Source of the DNA: JAAYAY01 sp963674575
Lineage (GTDB): Bacteria > Planctomycetota > Planctomycetia > Pirellulales > Thermoguttaceae
Length of the DNA stretch: 64,000 nucleotides
Direction of reading: 5' to 3'
Assembly: GCA_963674575.2 (NCBI GenBank)
Contig: CAXXQT010000008.1
Location: forward strand, 1 to 64,000
The notes beneath the pieces were generated by a model that worked only from the letters and a program-made list of their open reading frames with translations, ran no database searches and had not been told where the DNA came from. Shown in pieces: positions 33,925 to 43,006 of the stretch (position 1 is its first letter; every line of letters begins with the position of its first letter). Both the position numbers and the translations under genes were made by a program.

Positions 33925-35288
33925 GGCGTTGTTACTGCCGCTTTCCCAATGTGGGTCAGAACGCAGTTGAAGAAGGCCTCGTGAATATCGCCGGGAGCGG
34001 CGTGGCCCATAAGCGGCTTGGTGATGATCTGCTTGGGTCCCTTGAGGCAGTTGTAGGCTGCATAACACGTGCTGGGCGGGCAAACCGAGTCGATGAAGCC
34101 GACGCTCATGATCGCCTCGGCCCGGCAGCGGCTCGCGAAGTTGACCGCGTCCACATAACGGGCCACTTGAAGACTCTCAGGCTCGGGCTTGCCGTTTTCC
34201 TGGGTGGGAACCAGCTTGGGCCAACCATTGATCCGGCCGGCGGCGCGTCCCGAATGATCGCAGATGGCCGGTACGCCGGGCGCGATCAGGGTCACGCGCG
34301 GGTCGAGTCCTCCGGCCGCCAGGGACTGGCCGCCCCCTTGGCTATGGCCGATCACAATCAGGTGCTCGCCATCCCATTCGGGCCGTGAGGTCAGGAAGTC
34401 CAAGGCTCGAACCAGACGCAGGAACATGCCGCGGAAATAGACCTTCTCCAGGCTGTCGCGACCCTCCTGCCGGTAGCCCTTCAAGCGTCCGGCGCTGAGG
34501 TCCTTGTAGAACTGGGCGGGCTGACCGTTGGGAATCCCGTGGGCGTTGATGTCCATGGAGAGCATGTCTTCGCGAGCGCCCTTGACCGCGTTGCCAAGGA
34601 CGGAACTCCGCACCCCCGCCCCGTGAACCCAGAGGATTGCCGGCAGGCTCTTGGGCTTCGCATTCTTGGGCAGGGCGAAATAGCCCGAGACGGGCGCGCC
34701 GCCGACGCAGGGAATCTGCACATCAAAACAATCGAGGCTGCCGTCGCCCTGCTCCACCGGAGTGAGGGCCGGCTGGAGCGGTTGCTCGCGGACCTTCTTC
34801 TTCTGATCCGCCCAGAAGGCGTCGAAATCGTCGGGTACCGGCAGGCTGGGCTTGATCTCGAGCGGTGAGAACCCGGCCCCGGCCGTCGCTCGCAGGGTCT
34901 TCCCCTCGGGGGGTGTGAAGCTGACCTGGCAGCGCAGGAATCCCGGCGATTGGCTGGTGACTGCCACGCTGACCGGTTTGGCGGCTAGCGCCAGTTTGCC
35001 TTTCGGGAAATCGTTCTTCGGTGGGTATTCGGTGATGAAGTCGTCGACGGTGTAGGAAACCACGCCTTCCTCGACCGGCTTGCCGTCAAGGCTCACCGAG
35101 ATCAGGAATCTCGCTTCTTCGCCTTTTTCGTAAAGAGCGTCCTCCCTATCGGTCACGACGTGCAACTGATAGGCCGGCTCGGCGGCCTGAACCTGCGCCG
35201 CTGCCGCGGCAAGAACAACGAGCAGCAGGCCAACACGCCGAAATGGCGCGAAACGCGAAGCGGAGAGGGGATAAGCGACGCAAGACAT
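33921..35288 (-). CDS. Secreted acetylxylan-esterase-like (AXE1) hydrolase
   Basis: A 455-residue protein with a signal peptide (RVGLLLVVLAAAAAQVQAAE). An N-terminal domain of about 150 residues is beta-rich. The AXE1-type alpha/beta hydrolase part holds ILWVHGAG, the nucleophile elbow IGHSQGGGQSLAAGG, the acid DSVCPPSTCYAAYN, and the histidine in GHAAPGDI. AXE1 enzymes remove acetyl groups from sugars or cephalosporins. The start at 35288 follows AAGGGAG; the upstream in-frame ATG lacks a site. Its stop overlaps the carbamoyltransferase start, so the two are co-translated. Confidence 0.88.
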   Translation of the reverse strand: MSCVAYPLSASRFAPFRRVGLLLVVLAAAAAQVQAAEPAYQLHVVTDREDALYEKGEEARFLISVSLDGKPVEEGVVSYTVDDFITEYPPKNDFPKGKLALAAKPVSVAVTSQSPGFLRCQVSFTPPEGKTLRATAGAGFSPLEIKPSLPVPDDFDAFWADQKKKVREQPLQPALTPVEQGDGSLDCFDVQIPCVGGAPVSGYFALPKNAKPKSLPAILWVHGAGVRSSVLGNAVKGAREDMLSMDINAHGIPNGQPAQFYKDLSAGRLKGYRQEGRDSLEKVYFRGMFLRLVRALDFLTSRPEWDGEHLIVIGHSQGGGQSLAAGGLDPRVTLIAPGVPAICDHSGRAAGRINGWPKLVPTQENGKPEPESLQVARYVDAVNFASRCRAEAIMSVGFIDSVCPPSTCYAAYNCLKGPKQIITKPLMGHAAPGDIHEAFFNCVLTHIGKAAVTTP

Positions 35289-35385
35289 GGTGCAGGCTCC
35301 CTTGGTTGGCACGGAGGGGCAAGTGGGTCTATCAATGGCCCACATTCTAAATCACCGTGCGCGATCATGCGACACTATGACTGAT

Positions 35386-35557
35386 AAATCCGAATCTCGA
35401 AATCCGAAATACGAACCAACTTCGAATTTCCCAAATTCCAATGACCGAAACAGGGAGCAGCCAAATCGCCTGGAACAGCAGGGCAGATCTCGGTCCAGCG
35501 TTTCGATCATTGAATATTCGAGTTTTGTGCTTGTTTCGGGTTTCGCAATTCGGATTT
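35386..35557. repeat. Imperfect long inverted repeat (MITE-like) in an intergenic gap
   Basis: The left arm 35386-35451 (AAATCCGAATCTCGAAATCC to GACCGAAAC) and right arm 35500-35557 (GTTTCGATCATTG to GCAATTCGGATTT) are largely complementary over about 60 bases, with about 48 bases between. The arms are AT-rich and differ from the surrounding composition. No transposase is inside. The rest of 35289-35652 shows nothing recognisable. Confidence 0.65.
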
Positions 35558-35652
35558 CTTCCCGGATGCACCTTGCTCTTTTCGGCTGACCTGGTTGCCA
35601 AGACCGCCGCGGTTCCAATCGCACTGTCATGGATCTCCGTGTCTGTGAGAGA

Positions 35653-38235
35653 TCACTCCTCCCCTGCCTTCTCGGGGATCTTCTTGAGCTTCGCTTCCAG
35701 CTTCTTCATCTGTTCCTGCAACGCTTTGGCTTCCTTGCGGAGCGATTCGACCTGACTACGGAGCTTGGCGACGACCGTCTGCTTCTCGCGGAGTTGTTCG
35801 ATGTTCTCGTCGATGCCGAGCACGAGCCGTGGATCGGGTTCCTTGCCCCGCTGGGCTACGAGCGCATCGAGTGCCCGCGGCGAGTCGGACTTGGCCAGGG
35901 CGTCATAGGCGGCCTGGCGGACGGCGCGGCGGCAGTCGTTCATTTCGGCACACACGGCGTCAAGGATCTTGGCGTCGTCGCCACCGAGCCGGACGAGCGC
36001 CTGGAGAACGGCGATTCGCCGGTCGGGCGTGGTGGGGCCAGTGAGACAACCGAGAAGCCGCTGGACGGCGTCAGCGTCTTCGATGTCGGCCAGCCCATCG
36101 GCGGCTGCCCTGAGAATCACATCGCGGTGGCTCTTGGTGTCCAGGGCCGCGACCAGGTCGTCGCGGCAGCCCGCCCGGTCGATCTTGGCCAGGGAGCGAA
36201 GCGCTTCGGCCCCGGCGTAGTAGGATTGGTCCTCTTGGATAATCGCTCGCAGGGCTGCTTTCGTCTCGTCGTGGCCGAACTTGCCGAGCGACTTGATCGC
36301 TTCGCGGCGCACAAACGATTTGGCATCGTCCTTGGCCAATGCGATCAAGGCCGCGCGGATCTCATCGCCCGAGAAACCGGCCAGAGCCTTGGCAGCCTCT
36401 TGCCGAAGCGCCCAGAAGGCATCTTTCCCGGCAACATCGAGCAAGGCCTGCCTCGCATCGAGATCGTTCTTCATGGCTGCCAGGGCTTGCACGGCTCGGA
36501 CCCGGCTTATGACGTGCGGGTCGTGAAGGGCCTGGTCGATCCATTCTTCCTTGTCCTTGTGGAAGGTAACGTCCTTGAGAACCCAGTCGTTGGGATCGAA
36601 GACGACGCGCACGGGCCGCTCGGCCAGATCGAAACGGAAGGTCTCCTCGGCCTTGGCTACGGTGATCTTGCGGATCTCTTCCCCCGAACTTGTCACGAGG
36701 GCGACCTCGACGGGCATCCGGAACAGGGGCGTCAGGTCGTCGACCGTTTGAGTCTGCTTCACCGTGAGAGCGACCTGTTTCCGCTGGCTGTCCCACGTGT
36801 AGGCCAGGTCGTATTGAGGATGGCCGCCGTGGTAGATCCACTGGCCGAAGAACCAGTCGAGGCCCTGGCCCGTGGCTTCTTCCAGGGCGATGCGGAACTG
36901 GGCCGTCTCGACCGACTGGAGGGCGCACTTGTTCGTGTAATGGCGGATCGTTTGCCAGAAGGCGTCGTCGCCCAGCACGTAGCGAAGCATGTGAAGGATC
37001 CGGGCGCCCTTGGGGTAGCTGTGGCGGTCGAACATGTGAACGGGTCGGTCGTAGCGGGACGTCACAATCGCGCGGCGGTAGCGTTTCTGGTCCTCGTTCT
37101 TGTACGACTGGGCTTCTTCATAACGCCGCCAGGCGGCTTCGTCGTCGCCGAACTCGTGCTCGTACCAGACGGTTGTGAAATAGGTGGCAAAACTCTCGTT
37201 CAGCCAGATTTGGCTCCAGTCCTTGCACGTGATCATGTCGCCGAACCACTGGTGGACCAGCTCGTGGGCGACGAGGCTTTCGCTCGACGTGTCGAGTTCG
37301 GCGCGCTCGTCGTGGAGCGTGTTCAGGTTCAACGTGGTGGCCGAGGTGTGTTCCATGCCGCCCCAGCCGTATTCGTCGACGCAGATCTGCGAATAGCCGG
37401 CCCACGGATAGCGATAGCCGAACAGGCCCGAGTAGTACTCGACCATCCGGGCCGTCTTCTCAAAGCTTCGAGCGGCTTCGTCGAGCCGTCCCTTGGGAAC
37501 ATAGGACGTGACCGGCAGCCCGTCCCAGCTTTGCTCGTACACCTCGAACTCGCCGGCCACGACGGACATGAGATACGAGACGTGTTCCGGCTCCTGGACG
37601 AAATGCCACGTGACCTTGCCGCCATCAGCCGGTTTCTTTTCCTTCAAGGCGCCGTTGGAAAGAACGATGTAGCCCTCGGGGACCGTTGCAAGAATCTCGC
37701 TGGTGAAGCGATCCGACGGATGGTCGTGGCAGGGGAACCAGTATCGAGCATACTCCGGTTCGCTCTGGGTCCAGACCATGCGGGCCTGGTTCGGCTCTCT
37801 TTCGTCGGGCAAGACGAAGTGGGCGCCCTGCTTGGGTTTGCTGATTTGATATTGGATGTCCAGTTGGAGTTCCGCGTCGGCGGCAACTTCACGGCCCAGT
37901 TCGACTTCCAGCCGATTGCCACGATGGGTGAACTTCAGCGGCTCCTTCGAAGGACTCTCAAGCGAGACCTGCGCGATCTTCATCTCGGCGGCGTCGAGGC
38001 CGATCGATCGGATGGGGCGGAAGGTCTTGAGCGTCATCAGGGCACGGCCGTCGATCCGCTGGGCATCCCAGTCGAACTGCAACTCCAGGCGAACGTGGCG
38101 CTGGTCGAAGGTGCGGCCTCGCAGGCTCCGTTCCGGCTGCGTGAAGGGACCTCGCTTCGGCCCGTCGGCAAACGTCCAGCCGCAGAGCATCAGAAAAAGG
38201 AGCAGGGCAGGGAGGGGCCGGGGACGGAGAGCCAT
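35653..38235 (-). CDS. M1 family aminopeptidase with C-terminal HEAT repeats
   Basis: An 860-residue secreted zinc aminopeptidase. A signal peptide (LPALLLFLMLCGWTFA) is followed by the beta N-domain and the catalytic domain. Zinc ligands are the HELVH motif (His324, His328) and Glu347 in WLNESFATY. The substrate-binding GAMEN motif reads GGMEH (292-296), a double change. HEAT-like repeats occupy about 590-790 (for example RQEAAKALAGFSGDEIRAAL, RREAIKSLGKFGHDETKAAL). A coiled coil (LREKQTVVAKLRSQVESLRK and on) ends the protein. I chose the ATG at 38235 because it begins the signal peptide. It lies alone on the minus strand. Confidence 0.92.
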   Translation of the reverse strand: MALRPRPLPALLLFLMLCGWTFADGPKRGPFTQPERSLRGRTFDQRHVRLELQFDWDAQRIDGRALMTLKTFRPIRSIGLDAAEMKIAQVSLESPSKEPLKFTHRGNRLEVELGREVAADAELQLDIQYQISKPKQGAHFVLPDEREPNQARMVWTQSEPEYARYWFPCHDHPSDRFTSEILATVPEGYIVLSNGALKEKKPADGGKVTWHFVQEPEHVSYLMSVVAGEFEVYEQSWDGLPVTSYVPKGRLDEAARSFEKTARMVEYYSGLFGYRYPWAGYSQICVDEYGWGGMEHTSATTLNLNTLHDERAELDTSSESLVAHELVHQWFGDMITCKDWSQIWLNESFATYFTTVWYEHEFGDDEAAWRRYEEAQSYKNEDQKRYRRAIVTSRYDRPVHMFDRHSYPKGARILHMLRYVLGDDAFWQTIRHYTNKCALQSVETAQFRIALEEATGQGLDWFFGQWIYHGGHPQYDLAYTWDSQRKQVALTVKQTQTVDDLTPLFRMPVEVALVTSSGEEIRKITVAKAEETFRFDLAERPVRVVFDPNDWVLKDVTFHKDKEEWIDQALHDPHVISRVRAVQALAAMKNDLDARQALLDVAGKDAFWALRQEAAKALAGFSGDEIRAALIALAKDDAKSFVRREAIKSLGKFGHDETKAALRAIIQEDQSYYAGAEALRSLAKIDRAGCRDDLVAALDTKSHRDVILRAAADGLADIEDADAVQRLLGCLTGPTTPDRRIAVLQALVRLGGDDAKILDAVCAEMNDCRRAVRQAAYDALAKSDSPRALDALVAQRGKEPDPRLVLGIDENIEQLREKQTVVAKLRSQVESLRKEAKALQEQMKKLEAKLKKIPEKAGEE

Positions 38236-38489
38236 AGATGCAACCTCAGGGCAGGGCAGGGCAGGGCGGTGTGGCCGGACGGCGACAAATATCCCCCCAG
38301 TATAGTCGCAGCTCGCCGTGTGAGGGAAGGAAACGCCGGAGCGGGGGCCGTGCCGGTTGTGCTGGCGATGGGACGTCCAGGAGGATAGAATTCGGGCATT
38401 CTCCCTCGGTTTTTCGGGGGGATCGCGATCTCGGCCTAACCTGGCCGAGAACTTCTCTTCGACCGCGTGGAACAAAAAAGGACGATTGC

Positions 38490-39827
38490 ATGAAATCCTC
38501 CCCTGCCTTTCGGCGAAGCGCCACCTTGGCCGCCACCGTTGCTTTTCTCCTGGCTAATCTCGTCGTAACACCTCGGGCTATGGCCGACGACCCGTTGCCG
38601 ACGGCCCTGCTCGACTATGTGAATCGTCCCGAAGACGCCTACGGCTGGGAGCTTCGCGACCAGGTGTCCACCGAGCACGGCGTCGTCTATGATCTGAACC
38701 TCACGTCGCAAACGTGGCAGGGAATCGTGTGGCATCACGCGCTCCAGGTCTTCCAGCCGCTCCGCGTGCAGTATCCGGACCACGTCCTGCTTTTCGTCAC
38801 CGGCGGAAAGAACGGCGGGCGTCCCGGCAAGGAAGACATGCTGCGAGGGCTGAAGCTGGCCGAAATGACCGGTTCCCGGGTGGCCATCCTCAGCCAGGTG
38901 CCCAACCAACCGCTGTTCGGCGACCACCTGGAAGACGACCTGATTACGGAAACGTGGCTCCGCTATCTCGAGACCGGCGACGCCACCTGGCCGCTCCTGT
39001 TCCCCATGGTCAAGAGCGCCGTGAAGGCGATGGACGCCGTCGAGTCGCTGGCCGCCCAGAAGTGGGACGGAACGATCAAGGGCTTCGTCATCACGGGCGC
39101 TTCCAAGCGAGGCTGGACGAGCTGGCTGACTCCGGTGGCCGACAAGCGGATCGTGGCGACTGCCCCGATCGTGATCGACGTGCTCAACTTCCATCCCCAG
39201 ATGCGCCACCAGCTCGAAACGTGGGGCAAGTTCAGCGAGCAGATCCGCGACTATTCGAGCAAGGGCTTGATCAAGCTCGAAGACGAAACGCCGCGAGAGG
39301 TGGCGCTTCGGGAGATGGTGGATCCCTACACCTATCGCAGCCGCCTGGCCCTGCCCAAGTTGATCATCAACGGCACGAACGATCCCTACTGGGTGGTCGA
39401 CGCCCTTCGCTTCTACTGGTTCGACCTGGTCGGTCCCAAGTATGTGCTCCAGGTTCCCAATGCAGGGCACGGATTGAAGGGCGGACGCGATCTGGCCTAT
39501 TCCACGCTGGCGGCCTACTTCCGTCATGTGGCCAGTGGCACGGCCATGCCCGAGATTCATTGGACCTGCGAAAGCGAAGACGCGGGGCCTGTCCTTCGGG
39601 TTTCGTCGTCGATTGCTCCCAAGGCGGCCAGGATCTGGAGTGCCCGGTCTTCGATTGCGGACTTCCGCCAGGCGGAGTGGGCTTCTCGTCCCATGACCGA
39701 GCAGGATGGTACGTGGGTGGGCCGCGTTGCCAAGCCGGATCAGGGACACATTGCCTTCTACGGGGAGTTGCAGTACGAGTTTCAGGGTCTCAAGTATTCT
39801 CTGTGCACGTTGATCCGCCGCGAGTAG
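38490..39827 (+). CDS. PhoPQ-activated pathogenicity-related hydrolase
   Basis: A 445-residue secreted protein of the PhoPQ_related family. It has a signal peptide (LAATVAFLLANLVVTPRAMA). The alpha/beta hydrolase body includes IVWHHALQVFQP, VLLFVTGGKNGG, the nucleophile region FVITGASKRGWTSWLT, and DPYTYRSRLALPKLIINGTN. The late part GPKYVLQVPNAGHGLKGG contains a likely catalytic histidine. Family members are common in planctomycetes and Dictyostelium; the natural substrate is not known. The ATG at 38490 follows AAAAAGGA. Confidence 0.88.
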   Translation: MKSSPAFRRSATLAATVAFLLANLVVTPRAMADDPLPTALLDYVNRPEDAYGWELRDQVSTEHGVVYDLNLTSQTWQGIVWHHALQVFQPLRVQYPDHVLLFVTGGKNGGRPGKEDMLRGLKLAEMTGSRVAILSQVPNQPLFGDHLEDDLITETWLRYLETGDATWPLLFPMVKSAVKAMDAVESLAAQKWDGTIKGFVITGASKRGWTSWLTPVADKRIVATAPIVIDVLNFHPQMRHQLETWGKFSEQIRDYSSKGLIKLEDETPREVALREMVDPYTYRSRLALPKLIINGTNDPYWVVDALRFYWFDLVGPKYVLQVPNAGHGLKGGRDLAYSTLAAYFRHVASGTAMPEIHWTCESEDAGPVLRVSSSIAPKAARIWSARSSIADFRQAEWASRPMTEQDGTWVGRVAKPDQGHIAFYGELQYEFQGLKYSLCTLIRRE

Positions 39828-39886
39828 GCTCTTCCCGATCCGCTTTCCAGGAATGAGGCTTTCTTTCCAACCCAAGGAGCGCTCCC

Positions 39887-41056
39887 ATGCGAATGCGAAC
39901 CCTGACGGTCTTGATGACGATCCTGTTTGCGGCCAGCGCCATCGGGGCTGAATATCGGGCCGAGCTGGTCTTTCCGCTCCACGATCAGCACAACCACGCA
40001 CCGGGCATTGTAGAATGCCCGGACGGGAGCCTGCTGGTTTCGTGGTATCGGGGTTCGGGTGAACGGAAGTCGGACGACGTAGCCGTCTACGGCGCTCGTC
40101 TGGCCAAGGGAGCCGAAGCGTGGGGGCCCGTCTTCTTGATGGCGGATCGGCCGGGCTTTCCCGACTGCAACACCTGCATGATGATCGATCGCCGCGGCCG
40201 GCTTTGGCTCTTCTGGCCCACGATCCTGGCCAACACGTGGGAGTCGTGCCTGACGAATTTCCGGGTCACGTCGAACTTCGCAGGGTCCGGGGCGCCCAAG
40301 TGGGAGCGGGAGGGGCTCGTTCTTTTGAAGCCCGATGATTTCGAGGAGGAGACCGTCGAGGCCCTCGATGCGATGCTGGCCGGACTGCAATTCACCTTGC
40401 CCAGGAATGTCCAGGAAGAAATCGACGAAGCTCGCAAGAAGCTGGGCGACAAGCTCTATCAGCGGCTCGGTTGGCAGCCGCGCTGCAAGCCCACGATTCT
40501 CCCCAGCGGGCGTATCCTGCTTCCCCTCTACACCGACACCTTCTCCATTTCCATCATGGCCGTCAGCGACGACCAGGGGCAGACATGGTACGCCAGCAAG
40601 CCGCTTGTCGGCTTCGGCAACATCCAGCCGAGCGTGCTGTGCCGCAACGACGGAACGCTTGTGGCCTACATGCGGGAAAACGGTCTGAGTCGGCACGTGC
40701 GTGTCAGCGAGTCGCGCGACGACGGAATCACGTGGGGCCCGGTTTTCTCCAGCAAGTTGCCGAACCCGGGTTCCGGACTCGACGGCGTTCGTCTGGCCAG
40801 CGGGAACTGGCTGCTGGTCTACAACGACACGACCGACGACCGCCACCGGCTTGCCGTCTCGCTTTCGGAGGACGAAGGCAAGACGTGGCGTTGGACCCGC
40901 CACCTGGAGGACGACCCGGGAGGAAGGTATCACTACCCGGCCGTGATCCAGGGCGCGGACGGTACGATCCACGCGGTCTATTCCTACTTCGTCGAAGGGG
41001 GCAAGAGCATGAAGCACGCCGCCTTCGACGAGGCGTGGGTGAAAGCCGGAGATTGA
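39887..41056 (+). CDS. Secreted BNR-repeat sialidase-like protein
   Basis: A 389-residue protein of the sialidase / BNR_2 type, with a signal peptide (MRMRTLTVLMTILFAASAIG). Aspartate-box-like repeats include VSDDQGQTWYAS, ESRDDGITWGPV and SEDEGKTWRWT. HDQHNHAPGIVECPDGSLLV near the N-terminus is typical of this group. The beta-propeller fold is clear, but the sialidase active-site arginine triad cannot be confirmed by eye. The enzyme may act on other glycans. An AAGGAG site precedes the ATG. It lies 60 bases after the PhoPQ-related gene on the same strand. Confidence 0.82.
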   Translation: MRMRTLTVLMTILFAASAIGAEYRAELVFPLHDQHNHAPGIVECPDGSLLVSWYRGSGERKSDDVAVYGARLAKGAEAWGPVFLMADRPGFPDCNTCMMIDRRGRLWLFWPTILANTWESCLTNFRVTSNFAGSGAPKWEREGLVLLKPDDFEEETVEALDAMLAGLQFTLPRNVQEEIDEARKKLGDKLYQRLGWQPRCKPTILPSGRILLPLYTDTFSISIMAVSDDQGQTWYASKPLVGFGNIQPSVLCRNDGTLVAYMRENGLSRHVRVSESRDDGITWGPVFSSKLPNPGSGLDGVRLASGNWLLVYNDTTDDRHRLAVSLSEDEGKTWRWTRHLEDDPGGRYHYPAVIQGADGTIHAVYSYFVEGGKSMKHAAFDEAWVKAGD

Positions 41057-41128
41057 CACTGGCCTGAGCGTGGCAGTAGGCTAGGAGCGGGGGGTAGTCC
41101 GTGTCGTCTTTGTCTGGATGGATGCGCC

Positions 41129-42991
41129 ATGCCGATTTCGACTTCGTGTCCGCACTGCCAGAAGAAGTTCCGTGCCCCCGACAAGCTCGCGGGCAGGTCG
41201 GTCAAGTGCCCTGCTTGCCAGGGCGTGGTCCGGTTGCCTGACGCCGAGAATGCGCCCGCGGGGGAAATGCCGGTCAGGCCGCCTGAGGCTTCTTCCGCTT
41301 CGTGGTACATTCTTACGGAGAGCCGGGAGCAGATGGGCCCGGTGAGCAAGGAACAACTCGACAATCTTGCCACGAAGGGGCGGCTGAGTTTCTGCCAGGT
41401 CCGGCGAGGCGACTGGCGGGCCTGGAAGTGGGCCGACGACGTCTATCCCGAGCTGCCGCCCTCGCAGCGCAAGGAGAGCGGAGAAGCGACCACGGCGACC
41501 AACGAGGAGCAGGATTCCGCCCGACTGGTCTTGTGCCCCGATTGCGGCAACAAGGTGTCGAGGCGAGCCACCCAATGTCCGCACTGCGGCTGCCCATTTC
41601 AACAAACGCTGTCGAGAGGCGAACAGACAAGTGAGCAGAACACAGATATTCAGCGTGGGCATGCATTACAATGGCTGATGCTTGGCCTAGTCGACGGACT
41701 CAAGTACTTCCCTGTTCTGTTCGCAACCAGCCTCCTTCTTGGACTGGTTTCATCGCTGGCGGTAGTACTTGCTGGTATTGGTCCGGTCATCGTGTTCGGG
41801 CCCCTTTTGTGTGGTTTCTGGGCGGTCGTTGTGGCAATCGCGAGACGGAAGGACACAAATCCCGGCAAGGTCTTTGATGGATTTTCGGTCTTTCGGAATG
41901 CAGTTGGACTTACCTTCTTGATTCTCGCCTATGCCCTGATCGGCCTGGGGGGCCTTGTGATAGTCGGGTTCCTGATCAGCAAGGCATTTCACTTTGCTCC
42001 GCTGTGTGTTGCTCTTGTACTGACTTGCCTGTACGCACTGGCATTCTATTTGTGGTTCCGTGTCGTTTTCGCATTTGTTCTCGTAATCGACCAGAACCTT
42101 GATGTGGGCAAGTCGCTTCGGCTTAGCTTGCGTCTGACAGGCGATCGACAAGCTCACCTATTCCTCTCGTTGGCTAGTGTGTACTCGGTTCTGCTAGCGG
42201 CATCCTTCACTGGCGCCCTGTTCGTGTTGTTGAGCCTGCTCGGCGTTCTCTTCAATCCCATTGTCTGGGCAATCAGTGCGAGTATCTGTGCGTGTATTTG
42301 GTTTGCTGCTGTCACTATGCCTGCAGGACATTTCTACGCAGACCGAATTCGTGACTTCGACACCGATGTTTCTGTGTATGCTCCTCCGAAACCCAGTGCA
42401 TTCGTAACGGCAGTTGCGATGGCGAGTCTAGTCGCCCCGATCATAATCGCGCCAGCCTATCTGCGTTGGGCGGCGAACAATGTGAGCCGGGAAATTGGTG
42501 ATCAGTTCACGGAGCCTGCCGTACCCGAGCCGGAGCCGATTCCCGAGCCGGAAGAACCGGCCGAGGAACTACTTTCTGACCTAGGCAAGAAGGCGTGCAT
42601 CGACGAGGCGGCCCGGAAGATGGCCGAGTACATCGACGATCTGCAGCGTCAGCACCACCTTCCCCTGACGATGATCCGTCAGACCGCCGAGAGCGTCAAA
42701 ATGTTGGAAAAACTGGCCAGCGGCGACCTGGACGCGATTCCCGAGTCGACCAGCGCCGTTCCCGGCAGGACCGGCGTGGAACCCTACGAGTCGCAGGTCG
42801 ACCAACTCTTCATCACCTGCCGCGATTGGGTTCGCGCCAAGGTCAAACGCGGGGCCTGCACCCGCGCCGACGTTTGGGGCACGGCCCGGCAATGGGCCGA
42901 GGAAAAACGCGATTCGGTTCTTGAGCCGCTCGGAGGCCTGTCGGTACAGGAGCTGACTCCCGCACCGCTTCCGGAAGATCTTCAGCCGTAG
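41129..42991 (+). CDS. GYF_2 / zinc-ribbon multi-pass membrane protein
   Basis: A 620-residue protein. An N-terminal zinc ribbon of the MJ0042 type (CPHCQKKFRAPDKLAGRSVK, then CPACQG) comes first. A GYF_2 domain (SWYILTESREQMGPVSKEQL) follows at about 52-110, then a second zinc ribbon (LCPDCGNKVSRRATQCPHCG, about 132-151). About six membrane helices lie between 180 and 455, then a Pro/Glu linker and a cytosolic helical domain. The membrane part (about 41620-42510) is visibly richer in A/T than the flanking parts. The two-ribbon, GYF_2 layout is shared in part with the protein at 25172. No enzymatic role can be given. Confidence 0.75.
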   Translation: MPISTSCPHCQKKFRAPDKLAGRSVKCPACQGVVRLPDAENAPAGEMPVRPPEASSASWYILTESREQMGPVSKEQLDNLATKGRLSFCQVRRGDWRAWKWADDVYPELPPSQRKESGEATTATNEEQDSARLVLCPDCGNKVSRRATQCPHCGCPFQQTLSRGEQTSEQNTDIQRGHALQWLMLGLVDGLKYFPVLFATSLLLGLVSSLAVVLAGIGPVIVFGPLLCGFWAVVVAIARRKDTNPGKVFDGFSVFRNAVGLTFLILAYALIGLGGLVIVGFLISKAFHFAPLCVALVLTCLYALAFYLWFRVVFAFVLVIDQNLDVGKSLRLSLRLTGDRQAHLFLSLASVYSVLLAASFTGALFVLLSLLGVLFNPIVWAISASICACIWFAAVTMPAGHFYADRIRDFDTDVSVYAPPKPSAFVTAVAMASLVAPIIIAPAYLRWAANNVSREIGDQFTEPAVPEPEPIPEPEEPAEELLSDLGKKACIDEAARKMAEYIDDLQRQHHLPLTMIRQTAESVKMLEKLASGDLDAIPESTSAVPGRTGVEPYESQVDQLFITCRDWVRAKVKRGACTRADVWGTARQWAEEKRDSVLEPLGGLSVQELTPAPLPEDLQP

Positions 42992-43006
42992 GAGTTCCGC
43001 AGGGGC

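Noticed and set aside
35111..38388. Long ORFs antisense to the M1 peptidase and other GC-rich genes (for example 35629-38388 on the + strand)
   Set aside because: They are mirror frames of high-GC codon use. The opposite strand carries recognised motifs.
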